This document shows positions 1 to 6,535 of a stretch of 11,592 nt of DNA, in pieces. The stretch lies in the NCBI GenBank assembly GCA_002255025.1, contig NJEJ01000026.1, positions 1 to 11,592 on the forward strand, written 5' to 3'. A program made the translations under genes and the position numbers. Source of the DNA: Candidatus Bathyarchaeota archaeon ex4484_135. GTDB taxonomy: Archaea; Thermoproteota; Bathyarchaeia; EX4484-135. Below the pieces are notes generated by a model. The model was not told the origin of the DNA. It was given only the letters and a program-made list of their open reading frames with translations, and did not search any database. Each line of letters opens with the position of its first letter. The stretch's first letter is position 1.

Positions 1-281
1 GGGGGCCTGGGGAAGCTCCACCCACCTGCGGCCACCGCGGCACCCGCGAGGGTGCGGGCCGAGAGGCCCGGCTCCGGCACAGAAACGGAACGTCCACGTG
101 CCGGATGACTGATGAGGCGTGCTAAGTCGCCGAGGAGGCATGTGGAAACGGTGAAACGGCCGTCCCGCGGGGTGAAAGGGCAAGTAGGCACCGATGAGGT
201 GGCCGCCCGAGGTGCGGGTAGCCCGATCAGAAGCATGCCGCCTGGGAACAGAAGGTGGGCTACTACCAGCTCGCCAGCCCA
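1..281 (+). ncRNA. rnpB: RNase P RNA, archaeal type (5' end outside window)
   Basis: This is the catalytic RNA of RNase P, which removes the 5' leader from pre-tRNAs. All five conserved regions can be read in order. CR-I is GGGGAAGCTCCACCC at 9-23, CR-II is ACAGAAACGG at 79-88, CR-III is GGTGAAAGGG at 171-180, CR-IV is AGGTGCGGGTAG around 210-221, and CR-V is ACAGAAGGTGGGCT at 248-261. Helix P4 forms between AGC(U)CCACC at 14-22 and GGUGGGCU at 254-261, leaving the universally conserved bulged U at 17. The segment at about 263-280 should be the 3' strand of P1. Its partner is not in the window, so the 5' end is missing. The 3' boundary is estimated to within about 10 bases. No protein gene is credible here; a short ORF at 112-300 is a by-product of the RNA. 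Confidence 0.93.
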
Positions 282-284
282 AAA

Positions 285-291
285 CTTTATG
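285..291 (+). promoter_or_regulatory. Putative TATA box for the Cys-rich gene at 315
   Basis: CTTTATG, preceded by an A-rich CCAAAA stretch resembling a BRE, is centred about 27 bases before GTG 315. This is the same spacing seen for egsA and the methyltransferase gene in this window, and it would give a leaderless mRNA. It lies right at the 3' end of the RNase P RNA. Confidence 0.45.
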
Positions 292-314
292 GCCTTCTGA
301 GCCCAGGCCCCCTG

Positions 315-809
315 GTGGGTAGGATGGGGCAGAGCTTCCCGGAGAGGCTTAAGGGAGCGGATAAGACGGAGGAATTCCTCAGAGCCTGGGTGAGGAACGT
401 CTTTGAGGGTCTATCAGTCTTAAGTGAGGAAAAGGCCAGGAAAGTCCTCTACAGGCCAGCCATCGGCTGCTCCAAGTTTTACTTAGAGCTGGTGGGCTGG
501 GACCTATCCAAGATGGACCTTGAGGATTGGATCAAGAGCTGGGAAGGCCTCGGGGTTAAGGTGACCAGTAGGCCGGGCTGGTCCTGCTTGCTTTACGAGT
601 TCAGGCCTGGGAAGTGCGAGTGCCCGTTAGTGGATGAGGGCATACTGCCCTTGACGAGCAGGCTATGCTCAACCTGCTTCACCAACTGGCTTAAGCACCA
701 GGTCGAGGCCGTGAGCGGTCAGCCTGTCGAAGTTGAATTGGTCGAAAGCTTAGCCACGGGGGCAGATAGATGCGTTTTCAGGATATGGATTGGTCGAAAA
801 AGCCTATAA
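315..809 (+). CDS. Conserved Cys-rich protein of unknown function
   Basis: A 164-residue soluble protein with no signal peptide or membrane segment. Seven cysteines lie at about residues 52, 91, 101, 103, 118, 121 and 153. They include a C-x-C followed 14 residues later by C-x2-C, and a final G-A-D-R-C-V-F-R-I segment. A Cys cluster, then a Trp, then 'G-x-P-V-E-V ... E-S-L-A-x-G ... C-x-F-R' recalls the C-terminal half of L-2-amino-thiazoline-4-carboxylate hydrolase-like and V4R-like proteins. That is a resemblance recalled from family patterns, not an identification. The cysteines could bind zinc or an Fe-S cluster. GTG 315 is preferred because a TATA-like box lies 27 bases upstream; ATG 324 is the alternative. 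An ATG at 255 would put the start inside RNase P RNA and is unlikely. The MazG-like gene follows 20 bases downstream and is probably co-transcribed. Confidence 0.7.
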   Translation: MGRMGQSFPERLKGADKTEEFLRAWVRNVFEGLSVLSEEKARKVLYRPAIGCSKFYLELVGWDLSKMDLEDWIKSWEGLGVKVTSRPGWSCLLYEFRPGKCECPLVDEGILPLTSRLCSTCFTNWLKHQVEAVSGQPVEVELVESLATGADRCVFRIWIGRKSL

Positions 810-829
810 GGCTAACTCGCTCAGCCAGG

Positions 830-1135
830 ATGACCTTGCCGAAAACCATATCGGACTGGGTGAAGGAGATAAAACGCTGGTCGGCCCAGAAGGGCTTTGA
901 CTTCGATTGGGAGCAAGCCCCAACTTTCCTCATGCTCATAGTGACGGAGGCCTCGGAAGCCATGCAGGCCTGGAGGGACGACAACAAGGCCAAGTTCGCA
1001 GAAGAACTGGCCGACTTAGTCATAAGGGCCTTCCACATGGCTGGCCAGTTAGGCATAGATTTAGAGGTCGAGGTGGCCCGCAAGATGGCCATTAACTGGC
1101 GTAGGCCCTACAGGCACGGGCACAAGAGGGCCTGA
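830..1135 (+). CDS. MazG-like nucleotide pyrophosphohydrolase
   Basis: A 101-residue all-alpha protein of the MazG/RS21-C6 type, which hydrolyses (d)NTPs to the monophosphate and pyrophosphate with Mg2+, often as house-cleaning of aberrant nucleotides. The metal-binding pattern is visible: E40 and E43 in V-T-E-A-S-E-A, then E59 and D62 in A-E-E-L-A-D. The C-terminal K-M-x-x-N-x-R-R-P-Y-R-H-G is typical of the short MazG-like proteins. ATG 830 gives the usual N-terminus, close to the first helix, and leaves a 20-base gap after the upstream gene. ATG 770 would add 20 non-conserved residues and overlap the upstream gene by 40 bases. Neither has a clear ribosome binding site. The gene converges on the methyltransferase gene, with only 5 bases between stop codons. 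The natural substrate cannot be told from sequence. Confidence 0.85.
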   Translation: MTLPKTISDWVKEIKRWSAQKGFDFDWEQAPTFLMLIVTEASEAMQAWRDDNKAKFAEELADLVIRAFHMAGQLGIDLEVEVARKMAINWRRPYRHGHKRA

Positions 1136-1140
1136 GGAGT

Positions 1141-1947
1141 TCAGGAGGGCTTCCTCGCCACCACGTGCAGGTGGCTTCCCACGCCAGCTATGGAAGGATC
1201 ATCGCAGGCCGAGAGCTCTAATTCCAGGGCTTTCCTCGCCTTCTCCTCGTCCTTTAGGGCTTCCCTCAGCTCCTCGCTCCAGGGCGATAGGACTGGCTTG
1301 CCCGATATCTTGATTACCTCGAAGCCAACATCCTCGAACAGCTTCCCCAAGCTCCTCGGGGTGAAGACCCACCACCTGAAGCCCCAATCGGACATGAAGC
1401 ATCCTTCCCTCAGCACCTTCTCGGCCTCCTCTATGCGTCCCTCACGCATGAGCCTCCTTACTATGGCAAACAAGCTGTCTACGCCAGCCTGAACGAAAGA
1501 ACCGGGCTTAAGGATCCTGTTGAGCTCTTTAACGGCCTTCCCTGGGTCATCACAATATGATATGGAGTCTCCTTCTGCCAGAGCAAAATCGAAAGCACCA
1601 GTTCTGAAGGGCAGGGCACATATATCTGCTTCGACAAGCCAGATGCGGCCCACAAGGCCTTCTTTCGCCAGCTTCTCCTTGGCCACCAACAACATCTCAC
1701 GGGATATGTCGAGGAGCACTATGAAGAGGCCCGTCTTCTCCTCGGCCATCCTGATGGACCACTTGCCCGTCCCTCCTCCCGCATCTAAGACCAGGCCCTC
1801 CTCCGGCAGGCAGGGCCTTACGTGCTCCCACGTCAGCCCGTCGTAGAGGACCGACCACCAGATATCGTAGCCCTCGTCGTATCACGTTGCTATCCCGGCA
1901 TAATACTTGATCACCTTTATGGCCTCGTCACACGCCAGCTCAGACAC
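1141..1947 (-). pseudogene. Class I SAM-dependent methyltransferase, interrupted by in-frame TGA
   Basis: Read from GTG 1947, this is a full methyltransferase of 268 codons with one in-frame TGA at codon 22 (1884-1882). The N-terminus V-S-E-L...Y-Y-A-G-I-A-T-[stop]-Y-D-E-G-Y-D is the usual opening helix of the family. After the stop the frame continues through SAM-binding motif I, L-D-A-G-G-G-T-G-K (residues 54-62), motif II/III L-V-E-A-D, F-D-F-A-L-A-E-G-D, and L-K-P-G-S. The first ATG after the stop is at 1749, which would give 202 residues and delete motif I, so that product could not bind SAM normally. There is no ATG, GTG or TTG between the TGA and motif I. A TATA box 27 bases above GTG 1947 supports that start. 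Likely changes are CGA (Arg) or TGG (Trp) to TGA. The substrate is unknown. Read-through, a sequencing error and true inactivation all remain possible. Confidence 0.8.
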
Positions 1948-1970
1948 CGTCCCGCTTAAAGAGAAGCGAG

Positions 1971-1978
1971 CTTAAAGG
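1971..1978 (-). promoter_or_regulatory. TATA box of the methyltransferase gene
   Basis: On the minus strand the sequence reads ACCTTTAAG, centred about 27 bases before GTG 1947. This predicts a leaderless transcript starting at the GTG. A second CTTTAAG at 1955-1961 is too close to that start to serve it. Confidence 0.55.
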
Positions 1979-1993
1979 TATCGCCGAGCTTCC

Positions 1994-3058
1994 TCAATTC
2001 AAGACTCCTGTTGAACGGGCCAGCTCGAGAGCCTTACGCTCGTCCAAGCGGACCTCGTTCAGTATCGTGTAGCGTCCCGGCCTTATGCTCGGTGCCATCA
2101 CCAGGGCCTCCACGACCTGCTCTGGCGTTGCCGATATGCCGCCCGCATCCACCGGGGCCCCTACGGTGGCCAAGACGGCCCTTATCTTACGCCAGTTAAG
2201 GCCGTGGAGCTTGGCCATCATTATAGTCCCGACGCCACACTGCTCGCCATGCAGGGCTCCTCCGGGCCTTATGACGTCTAAGGCGTGGCTGAACAGGTGT
2301 TCCGAGCCGCTGCAGGGCCTGCTGGAGCCAGCTATGCTCATGGCCACCCCACAGCTTATCAGGGCCTCCATGAGGGCCCTCAGGCCCTCCCGGGAGCCCG
2401 AGCCTATCCTGCGGGCGTTCCTGACCATCAGCTTGGCACTCATGAGGGCCAGGGAGGCCGCGTAATCGCCGTAATACTCGTTGTTCTTCACGTGAGCCAG
2501 CCGCCAATCCTTGACGGCCGTGAACTTGGCTATGACATCCCCGCAGCCGCTCGCCATCAGCCTGGCGGGCGAATCGACTATTATGTCCATGTCCACGAGG
2601 ACGGCTAACGGGGTCTGTGCCTTGACCGAATAAGGCCTGTTCAGGCCCTTTATAGACGCGAAAGGGCTCGATATGCCATCGTGCGAGGCAGCCGTGGGAA
2701 TGCTTATCATGGGGATGCCGAACTCGCTCGCTGCTAACTTCGCCACGTCTATCTTGGATCCCCCTCCCACGCCCACAATGGCACAGGCACCTAACTCACG
2801 GGCCTTTTCCTCAACCCTCTGAACTTCCTCCACCGTGGGTTTCTCGACAATTACGTGCTTAGCTTCCACGCCTAAATCCGATATGCGGGAGCATACCTCC
2901 CGGCCAGCTATATGGTAGGTCTTGGGACCCGTCACTACCAGGGCAGGTCCACTAAGGCCTAAACGCTCGTAGAGAGGACCTATCTCATCGAGGGTGCCAT
3001 CCCCTATTATGACCTCCCGCGGGAGCTGCATTCTATGTGGGTTAGGCCTTTGCGACAT
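1994..3058 (-). CDS. egsA: sn-Glycerol-1-phosphate dehydrogenase
   Basis: This enzyme reduces dihydroxyacetone phosphate to sn-glycerol-1-phosphate with NAD(P)H, making the stereospecific backbone of archaeal ether lipids in the cytoplasm. The 354-residue protein has the usual family length. The dinucleotide loop V-G-G-G-S-K-I-D-V-A-K is at about 97-107, the active-site stretch P-T-A-A-S-H-D-G-I-S-S-P is at about 121-132, and the expected metal ligands are D174 (G-C-G-D-V), H254 (G-S-E-H-L-F-S-H) and H270 (G-A-L-H-G-E-Q). ATG 3058 is preferred because a CTTTAAAG TATA box is centred about 27 bases upstream, giving a leaderless mRNA. The gene is divergent from psmB across 101 bases. The frame is intact and base composition matches its neighbours. 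The family is recognised with high certainty. Confidence 0.97.
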   Translation of the reverse strand: MSQRPNPHRMQLPREVIIGDGTLDEIGPLYERLGLSGPALVVTGPKTYHIAGREVCSRISDLGVEAKHVIVEKPTVEEVQRVEEKARELGACAIVGVGGGSKIDVAKLAASEFGIPMISIPTAASHDGISSPFASIKGLNRPYSVKAQTPLAVLVDMDIIVDSPARLMASGCGDVIAKFTAVKDWRLAHVKNNEYYGDYAASLALMSAKLMVRNARRIGSGSREGLRALMEALISCGVAMSIAGSSRPCSGSEHLFSHALDVIRPGGALHGEQCGVGTIMMAKLHGLNWRKIRAVLATVGAPVDAGGISATPEQVVEALVMAPSIRPGRYTILNEVRLDERKALELARSTGVLN

Positions 3059-3081
3059 TTCCCAAAGGACTTGACTTGGAA

Positions 3082-3089
3082 CTTTAAAG
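3082..3089 (-). promoter_or_regulatory. TATA box of egsA
   Basis: Palindromic CTTTAAAG lies about 27 bases upstream of the egsA ATG at 3058. Transcription would start at or next to the ATG, so no ribosome binding site is expected. Confidence 0.65.
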
Positions 3090-3122
3090 AGTTTCCCGGA
3101 GGGAGGGCTTTTCCGTGAGAAA

Positions 3123-3132
3123 ACTTTTTAAG
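3123..3132 (+). promoter_or_regulatory. TATA box of psmB
   Basis: ACTTTTTAAG follows an A-rich GAGAAA element that could be a BRE. Its centre is about 32 bases before GTG 3160, predicting a leader of only about 5-8 bases. A second T/A-rich site (CTTTAATC, 3144-3151) is too close to the start. Confidence 0.55.
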
Positions 3133-3159
3133 CCATGAAGGGCCCTTTAATCTGAAATC

Positions 3160-3822
3160 GTGATTTTGGATAAGAAGGTGATGGACGTGCTCGGGAAGGT
3201 GAAATCCGGGACCACCACGATAGGTGTGGTCTGTCGAGATGGCGTCATACTGGCCTCAGATACGAGGGCCACCATGGGCCACCTGGTCGCCCACAAGAAG
3301 GCCAAGAAGATCCACAAGATAGACGAGCACCTCGGCATGACCATAGCGGGCGGGCTGGCGGATGCCCAGTGGGTCGTGGATGTCCTCAGGGCCAACTCAA
3401 GGCTCTACAGGCTTGAGGTCGGCAGGCCCATGCCCGTCAGGTCAGCTGCCGTCCTAGTGGCCAACTTGCTCTTCAGGAGGAGGCTCTTCCCCCTCCTGAC
3501 GCAGCTCTTGGTTGGGGGCCACGATGCGGAGGGCTTCCACGTGTTCTGCCTCGACCCCTGGGGCAGCCTGACCGAGGAGAAGTGCGTTGCCACGGGCTCG
3601 GGCTCCTTCATAGCCTACGGCGTGTTGGAAGGGGCCTACGACAGGGGCAAGGGCGTCGATGAGCTATTACCCATCGTGGTCAGGGCGGTCTGCTCGGCCA
3701 TGAAGAGGGACGTGGCGAGTGGCGACAGCTTCGATGTAGCTGTCATAACCAAGCAGGGCTACAGGGAGCTAACAGAAGAGGAGAAGAAACGCCTGTCGAA
3801 AGATGTGGGCTGGTCATCATGA
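3160..3822 (+). CDS. psmB: Proteasome beta subunit (20S core, catalytic)
   Basis: This is the proteolytic subunit of the archaeal 20S proteasome. The 220-residue precursor has a 16-residue propeptide ending in K-S-G, cleaved to expose the nucleophile T17 in S-G-T-T-T-I-G-V. Counting from mature Thr1, Asp17 and Arg19 (A-S-D-T-R) and Lys33 (K-K-A-K-K) are in place, as are the later G-S-G-S and S-G-D-S-F-D-V-A motifs, so the subunit looks active. GTG 3160 is chosen because it gives a normal short propeptide and lies just after a TATA box; there is no in-frame ATG until codon 8. The stop overlaps the aCPSF1 start by four bases (ATGA), so the two are translationally coupled. No alpha subunit or second beta gene is in the window. 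Confidence 0.96.
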   Translation: MILDKKVMDVLGKVKSGTTTIGVVCRDGVILASDTRATMGHLVAHKKAKKIHKIDEHLGMTIAGGLADAQWVVDVLRANSRLYRLEVGRPMPVRSAAVLVANLLFRRRLFPLLTQLLVGGHDAEGFHVFCLDPWGSLTEEKCVATGSGSFIAYGVLEGAYDRGKGVDELLPIVVRAVCSAMKRDVASGDSFDVAVITKQGYRELTEEEKKRLSKDVGWSS

Positions 3823-5744
3823 GCGTCATGACCATAATGGATATGCGTAGGTACATAGCCGAGAAACTGCCCCCTGAGGCCGGTTTCACACGAATGGAGT
3901 TCGAGGGTCCAGCCATAGCTATCTTCGTGAAGAACCCCGAGGTCCTCATAGACCAGGGCTACATCATAGCCGACATAGTCACCACCATAAAGAAGCGTAT
4001 AGTGGTCAGGCCTGACCCAGAGGTCAGGAAGAAGGAAGAAGAAGTCGAGAGGGAGATAGCTTCTCTGGTGCCCAAGGAAGCCGAGATAACAGGCATAACC
4101 TTTGATCCGAGCGTCGGCGAGGTCATAATAGAGGCCAGGAAGCCGGGCCTCGTCATCGGGAAGAACGGCATTCTCATGAAGGAGATAGTACGCAGGACTA
4201 AGTGGAAGCCTAGGATACTCAGGAGCCCACCCAGGCCATCGAAGACGCTCAGGCTGTACCACAGCGTCCTATACCACGAGGAAAGGGAGAGGGAACGTAT
4301 CCTGAGGACCATAGGCGAGAGGGCCTTCAGGCCGCCCTTGTTCGAGGCTGGCGAGGTAACGGTCACCTGCTTAGGCGGCTTCAGGGAAGTCGGCCGCTCG
4401 GCCATCCTCGTCAAGACAAAAGAGAGCTCCGTCCTGCTCGACTGCGGCCTGAACCCGGGTGCCATGGGGAGCCCCGATGCCTTCCCGAGACTTGACGACC
4501 CACAGCTCGACTTGTCAAGCTTAGACGCTGTCGTCGTGACACACGCCCACTTGGACCACTGTGCCCTCGTCCCCTACCTCTTCAAGTACGGATATGATGG
4601 GCCCGTCTATTGCACGCCCCCCACGGCCCACCTCATGACCTTGCTCCAGATGGACTTCCTCAAGGTCCTGAAGGAGCAGGGGCACGTGCCGCCTTACGAC
4701 ATCAGGCACGTGAAGGAGGCCATACTGCACACCATACCGCTTAACTACGGCGTCGTGACGGACATAACGCCGGACATAAAGCTGACCTTCTACAACGCCG
4801 GCCACATCCTCGGCTCCGCCATGGTCCACCTGCACATAGGGCGTGGCTTCCACAACATAGTCTACACGGGTGACTTCAAGTTCGGACGGACCATGCTGCT
4901 CGAGCCAGCTGCCAAGGAGTTCCCGAGGGTGGAGACGCTCATAATGGAGTGTACCTACGGAGGCGAGCAAGTGCCATCGAGGGCTGAGGCAGAAGCCATG
5001 TTCGTCAAGGTCATAAATGAGACTCTGGAGAGGAACGGGAAAGTCCTCATACCCGTCCCAGCCGTCGGCAGGGCCCAGGAGATGATGCTTGTCATAGACA
5101 AGTACATGCGTGAGGGGAAGCTGATTGAGGCACCCGTTTACGTGGACGGTATGATATCTGAGGCAACTGCGATCCATATAACTTTCGCGGACTTCCTAGC
5201 CTCTAAGCTGAGGTCAGGCATACAGCACGGCACCTACAACCCCTTTGAGTCCGAGTACTTCACGACGGTTGACCATCCGAGCGAGAGGCAGGCCATAATA
5301 GACGGCCCTCCGTGCATAATCCTGGCCAGCTCGGGCATGCTCGAGGGCGGCCCGTCTGTCGAGTACTTCAAGGGCCTGGCCGAGGATGAGAGGAACACCA
5401 TAGTCTTCGTGAGCTACCAGATAGAGGGCACGCTCGGCGGACGCATAGTGAGGGGCCTGAGGGAGGTCGAGATGAGAGGCGATGAGGGGAAGATCAGGAT
5501 AATAAAGATAAGGGCCAGGGTAGAGGCTATAGAAGGCTTCACAGGCCACTCAGACGGCAAGCAGCTCATCAGCTTCCTCTACAACATACAGCCCAAGCCC
5601 AGGCTCGTGCTCCTGTGCCACGGCGAGAAGACGAGGTGCACGAAGATGGAGGAGTTCGTAAATAACGTGCTGAAGAAGAAGCTGAACAAGCCCAGGATGA
5701 AGGGCTTAGCACCCTCGATACTCGAGACCATAAGGCTCGCCTAG
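3819..5744 (+). CDS. KH-domain beta-CASP ribonuclease aCPSF1 (archaeal CPSF73 homologue)
   Basis: This family acts in transcription termination, RNA 3'-end formation and RNA decay in archaea. The 641 residues show the full layout. N-terminal KH domains fill about 1-150, with a G-K-N-G loop at 114-117. A metallo-beta-lactamase domain starts near 180 with T-H-A-H-L-D-H at 241-247 and later A-G-H-I-L-G-S-A and Y-T-G-D-F. The beta-CASP part contains the A-V-G-R-A-Q-E and S-S-G-M-L-E-G-G-P segments. The C-terminus carries F-T-G-H-S-D and L-C-H-G-E. All metal-binding positions appear intact. The gene starts inside the psmB stop codon, so it has no promoter of its own in the intergenic sense and probably depends on psmB transcription. 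Its TAG stop shares the tetranucleotide CTAG with the convergent PUA gene. Length and motifs match the family closely. Confidence 0.96.
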   Translation: MSVMTIMDMRRYIAEKLPPEAGFTRMEFEGPAIAIFVKNPEVLIDQGYIIADIVTTIKKRIVVRPDPEVRKKEEEVEREIASLVPKEAEITGITFDPSVGEVIIEARKPGLVIGKNGILMKEIVRRTKWKPRILRSPPRPSKTLRLYHSVLYHEERERERILRTIGERAFRPPLFEAGEVTVTCLGGFREVGRSAILVKTKESSVLLDCGLNPGAMGSPDAFPRLDDPQLDLSSLDAVVVTHAHLDHCALVPYLFKYGYDGPVYCTPPTAHLMTLLQMDFLKVLKEQGHVPPYDIRHVKEAILHTIPLNYGVVTDITPDIKLTFYNAGHILGSAMVHLHIGRGFHNIVYTGDFKFGRTMLLEPAAKEFPRVETLIMECTYGGEQVPSRAEAEAMFVKVINETLERNGKVLIPVPAVGRAQEMMLVIDKYMREGKLIEAPVYVDGMISEATAIHITFADFLASKLRSGIQHGTYNPFESEYFTTVDHPSERQAIIDGPPCIILASSGMLEGGPSVEYFKGLAEDERNTIVFVSYQIEGTLGGRIVRGLREVEMRGDEGKIRIIKIRARVEAIEGFTGHSDGKQLISFLYNIQPKPRLVLLCHGEKTRCTKMEEFVNNVLKKKLNKPRMKGLAPSILETIRLA

Positions 5745-6232
5745 CCCACGAGAGATCTGGCCAGACGCCATATCCTGTCCCCTACGTAATGGAGGTTCTT
5801 GACGACCTTCCCCTTCTTCATCCCCCTGATCTCGTCCGAGCCAAACAGGGCCTCCCCAATAGCTATGGCCTTCCCGTGTCTTTCATCTAGCACCCTGACC
5901 AAGCTGCCCTGCTCGAAATCGCCCTTGATCTCCACGATACCGGGGGCCATTACGTCGGCACCGTTGCAGACGTGCGGGACAGCCCCCATGTCCACTACCA
6001 CGGCCGGGAGGCCCTCTAGGACCTCGGGCTTGATGAGCAGGGGGAGGAGCTTGCCCTTCTTCTCGGCTGCCACGGGCTGGCCATCCAACAAGAACAGTTT
6101 GAGCCCGTCTTCCTCTGCTACCTCCACCCGTGCCCTCGCCTCCCAGCCCAGCTTCACGCCTAGCTGGGCCATTTCCCTCAGGAAGGCCTTGGCTTCCTTC
6201 TTTCTCAGGAAGTAACGCCTCATGCCTGCCAC
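5741..6232 (-). CDS. PUA-domain RNA-binding protein, MCT-1/Tma20 type (COG2016)
   Basis: A 163-residue protein with an N-terminal MCT-1-like domain (about 1-75, highly basic start R-R-Y-F-L-R-K-K-E) and a C-terminal PUA domain (about 76-155). The PUA domain is marked by V-D-M-G-A-V-P-H-V-C-N-G-A-D-V-M-A-P-G-I, a close match to the eukaryotic MCT-1 consensus. Eukaryotic homologues act in ribosome recycling and re-initiation; the archaeal proteins bind RNA, and their exact role is less settled. GTG 6232 sits about 26 bases from a TATA element, fitting a leaderless start. ATG 6223 is three codons further in and fits a second T/A-rich element. It is divergent from the LSm-eL37 operon and convergent with aCPSF1, all RNA-handling genes. 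Confidence 0.88.
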   Translation of the reverse strand: MAGMRRYFLRKKEAKAFLREMAQLGVKLGWEARARVEVAEEDGLKLFLLDGQPVAAEKKGKLLPLLIKPEVLEGLPAVVVDMGAVPHVCNGADVMAPGIVEIKGDFEQGSLVRVLDERHGKAIAIGEALFGSDEIRGMKKGKVVKNLHYVGDRIWRLARSLVG

Positions 6233-6245
6233 CCTGGCTGAATGG

Positions 6246-6262
6246 GGTTAAAACTTTAAATT
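6246..6262. promoter_or_regulatory. Double TATA region between PUA gene and LSm-eL37 operon
   Basis: The 46-base gap between the two divergent starts contains TTAAAACTTTAAATTA, two overlapping T/A-rich elements. CTTTAAATT (6254-6262) is about 26 bases from GTG 6232 on the minus strand and about 36 from ATG 6294 on the plus strand. TTAAAAC (6248-6254) is about 29 bases from ATG 6279. Both genes must be transcribed from this short shared region; which element serves which is unresolved. Confidence 0.55.
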
Positions 6263-6278
6263 AGGCCAATTCCGTCCT

Positions 6279-6521
6279 ATGGGCGGGCTGAATATGAGCG
6301 AGGCAACCGCCAGGCTGCTCGAGCAAAGCCTCGGCAAGGTCGTGTTGGTCAGGCTAAAGGGCCACAGGAGCTTAAGGGGCAGGCTGAAGGGCTTCGATCA
6401 ACACCTCAACCTAGTCTTGGAGGATGCCGAAGACATATCGAATCCTAACGATGCCAAGAAGCTCGGCGTCATAGTGGTCAGGGGAGATAACGTGGTCCTG
6501 ATATCCCCAGCACCCGAGTAG
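6279..6521 (+). CDS. Sm-like RNA-binding protein (LSm)
   Basis: Archaeal Sm-like protein, expected to assemble into a ring that binds U-rich RNA. The single Sm domain has Sm1 at about residues 18-48 (V-L-V-R-L-K-G-H-R-S-L-R-G-R-L-K-G-F-D, then L-N-L-V-L-E-D-A-E) and Sm2 near the end (G-V-I-V-V-R-G-D-N-V-V-L-I). The I-x-x-R-G-D-x-V signature is clear. The start is ATG 6279 (80 residues) or ATG 6294 (M-S-E-A-T-A, 75 residues). The second better matches typical N-termini. Neither has a strong Shine-Dalgarno sequence, and the promoter region allows both. eL37 begins 14 bases after the stop, the standard archaeal LSm-eL37 pair, linking RNA binding with ribosome production. Confidence 0.93.
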   Translation: MGGLNMSEATARLLEQSLGKVVLVRLKGHRSLRGRLKGFDQHLNLVLEDAEDISNPNDAKKLGVIVVRGDNVVLISPAPE

Positions 6522-6526
6522 GAGGG
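6521..6526 (+). promoter_or_regulatory. Ribosome binding site that fixes the TTG start of eL37
   Basis: GGAGGG begins at the last base of the LSm TAG stop and lies 9 bases before TTG 6536. It supports TTG as the real start although no ATG is available. Confidence 0.7.
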
Positions 6527-6535
6527 CCGTGAGAG

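Noticed and set aside
95..120. ACTGATGAGG resembling C/D box motifs
   Set aside because: The position is within RNase P RNA between CR-II and CR-III and has no paired boxes.
112..300. Open frame of 62 codons on the plus strand
   Set aside because: It lies inside RNase P RNA, where all conserved regions and helix P4 are explained by the RNA; the peptide is basic with no recognisable pattern.
4521..5177. Long minus-strand open frame (218 codons) opposite aCPSF1
   Set aside because: It is a codon-bias shadow: the plus strand encodes conserved metallo-beta-lactamase motifs, and the antisense product is His/Val/Leu-rich without any domain.
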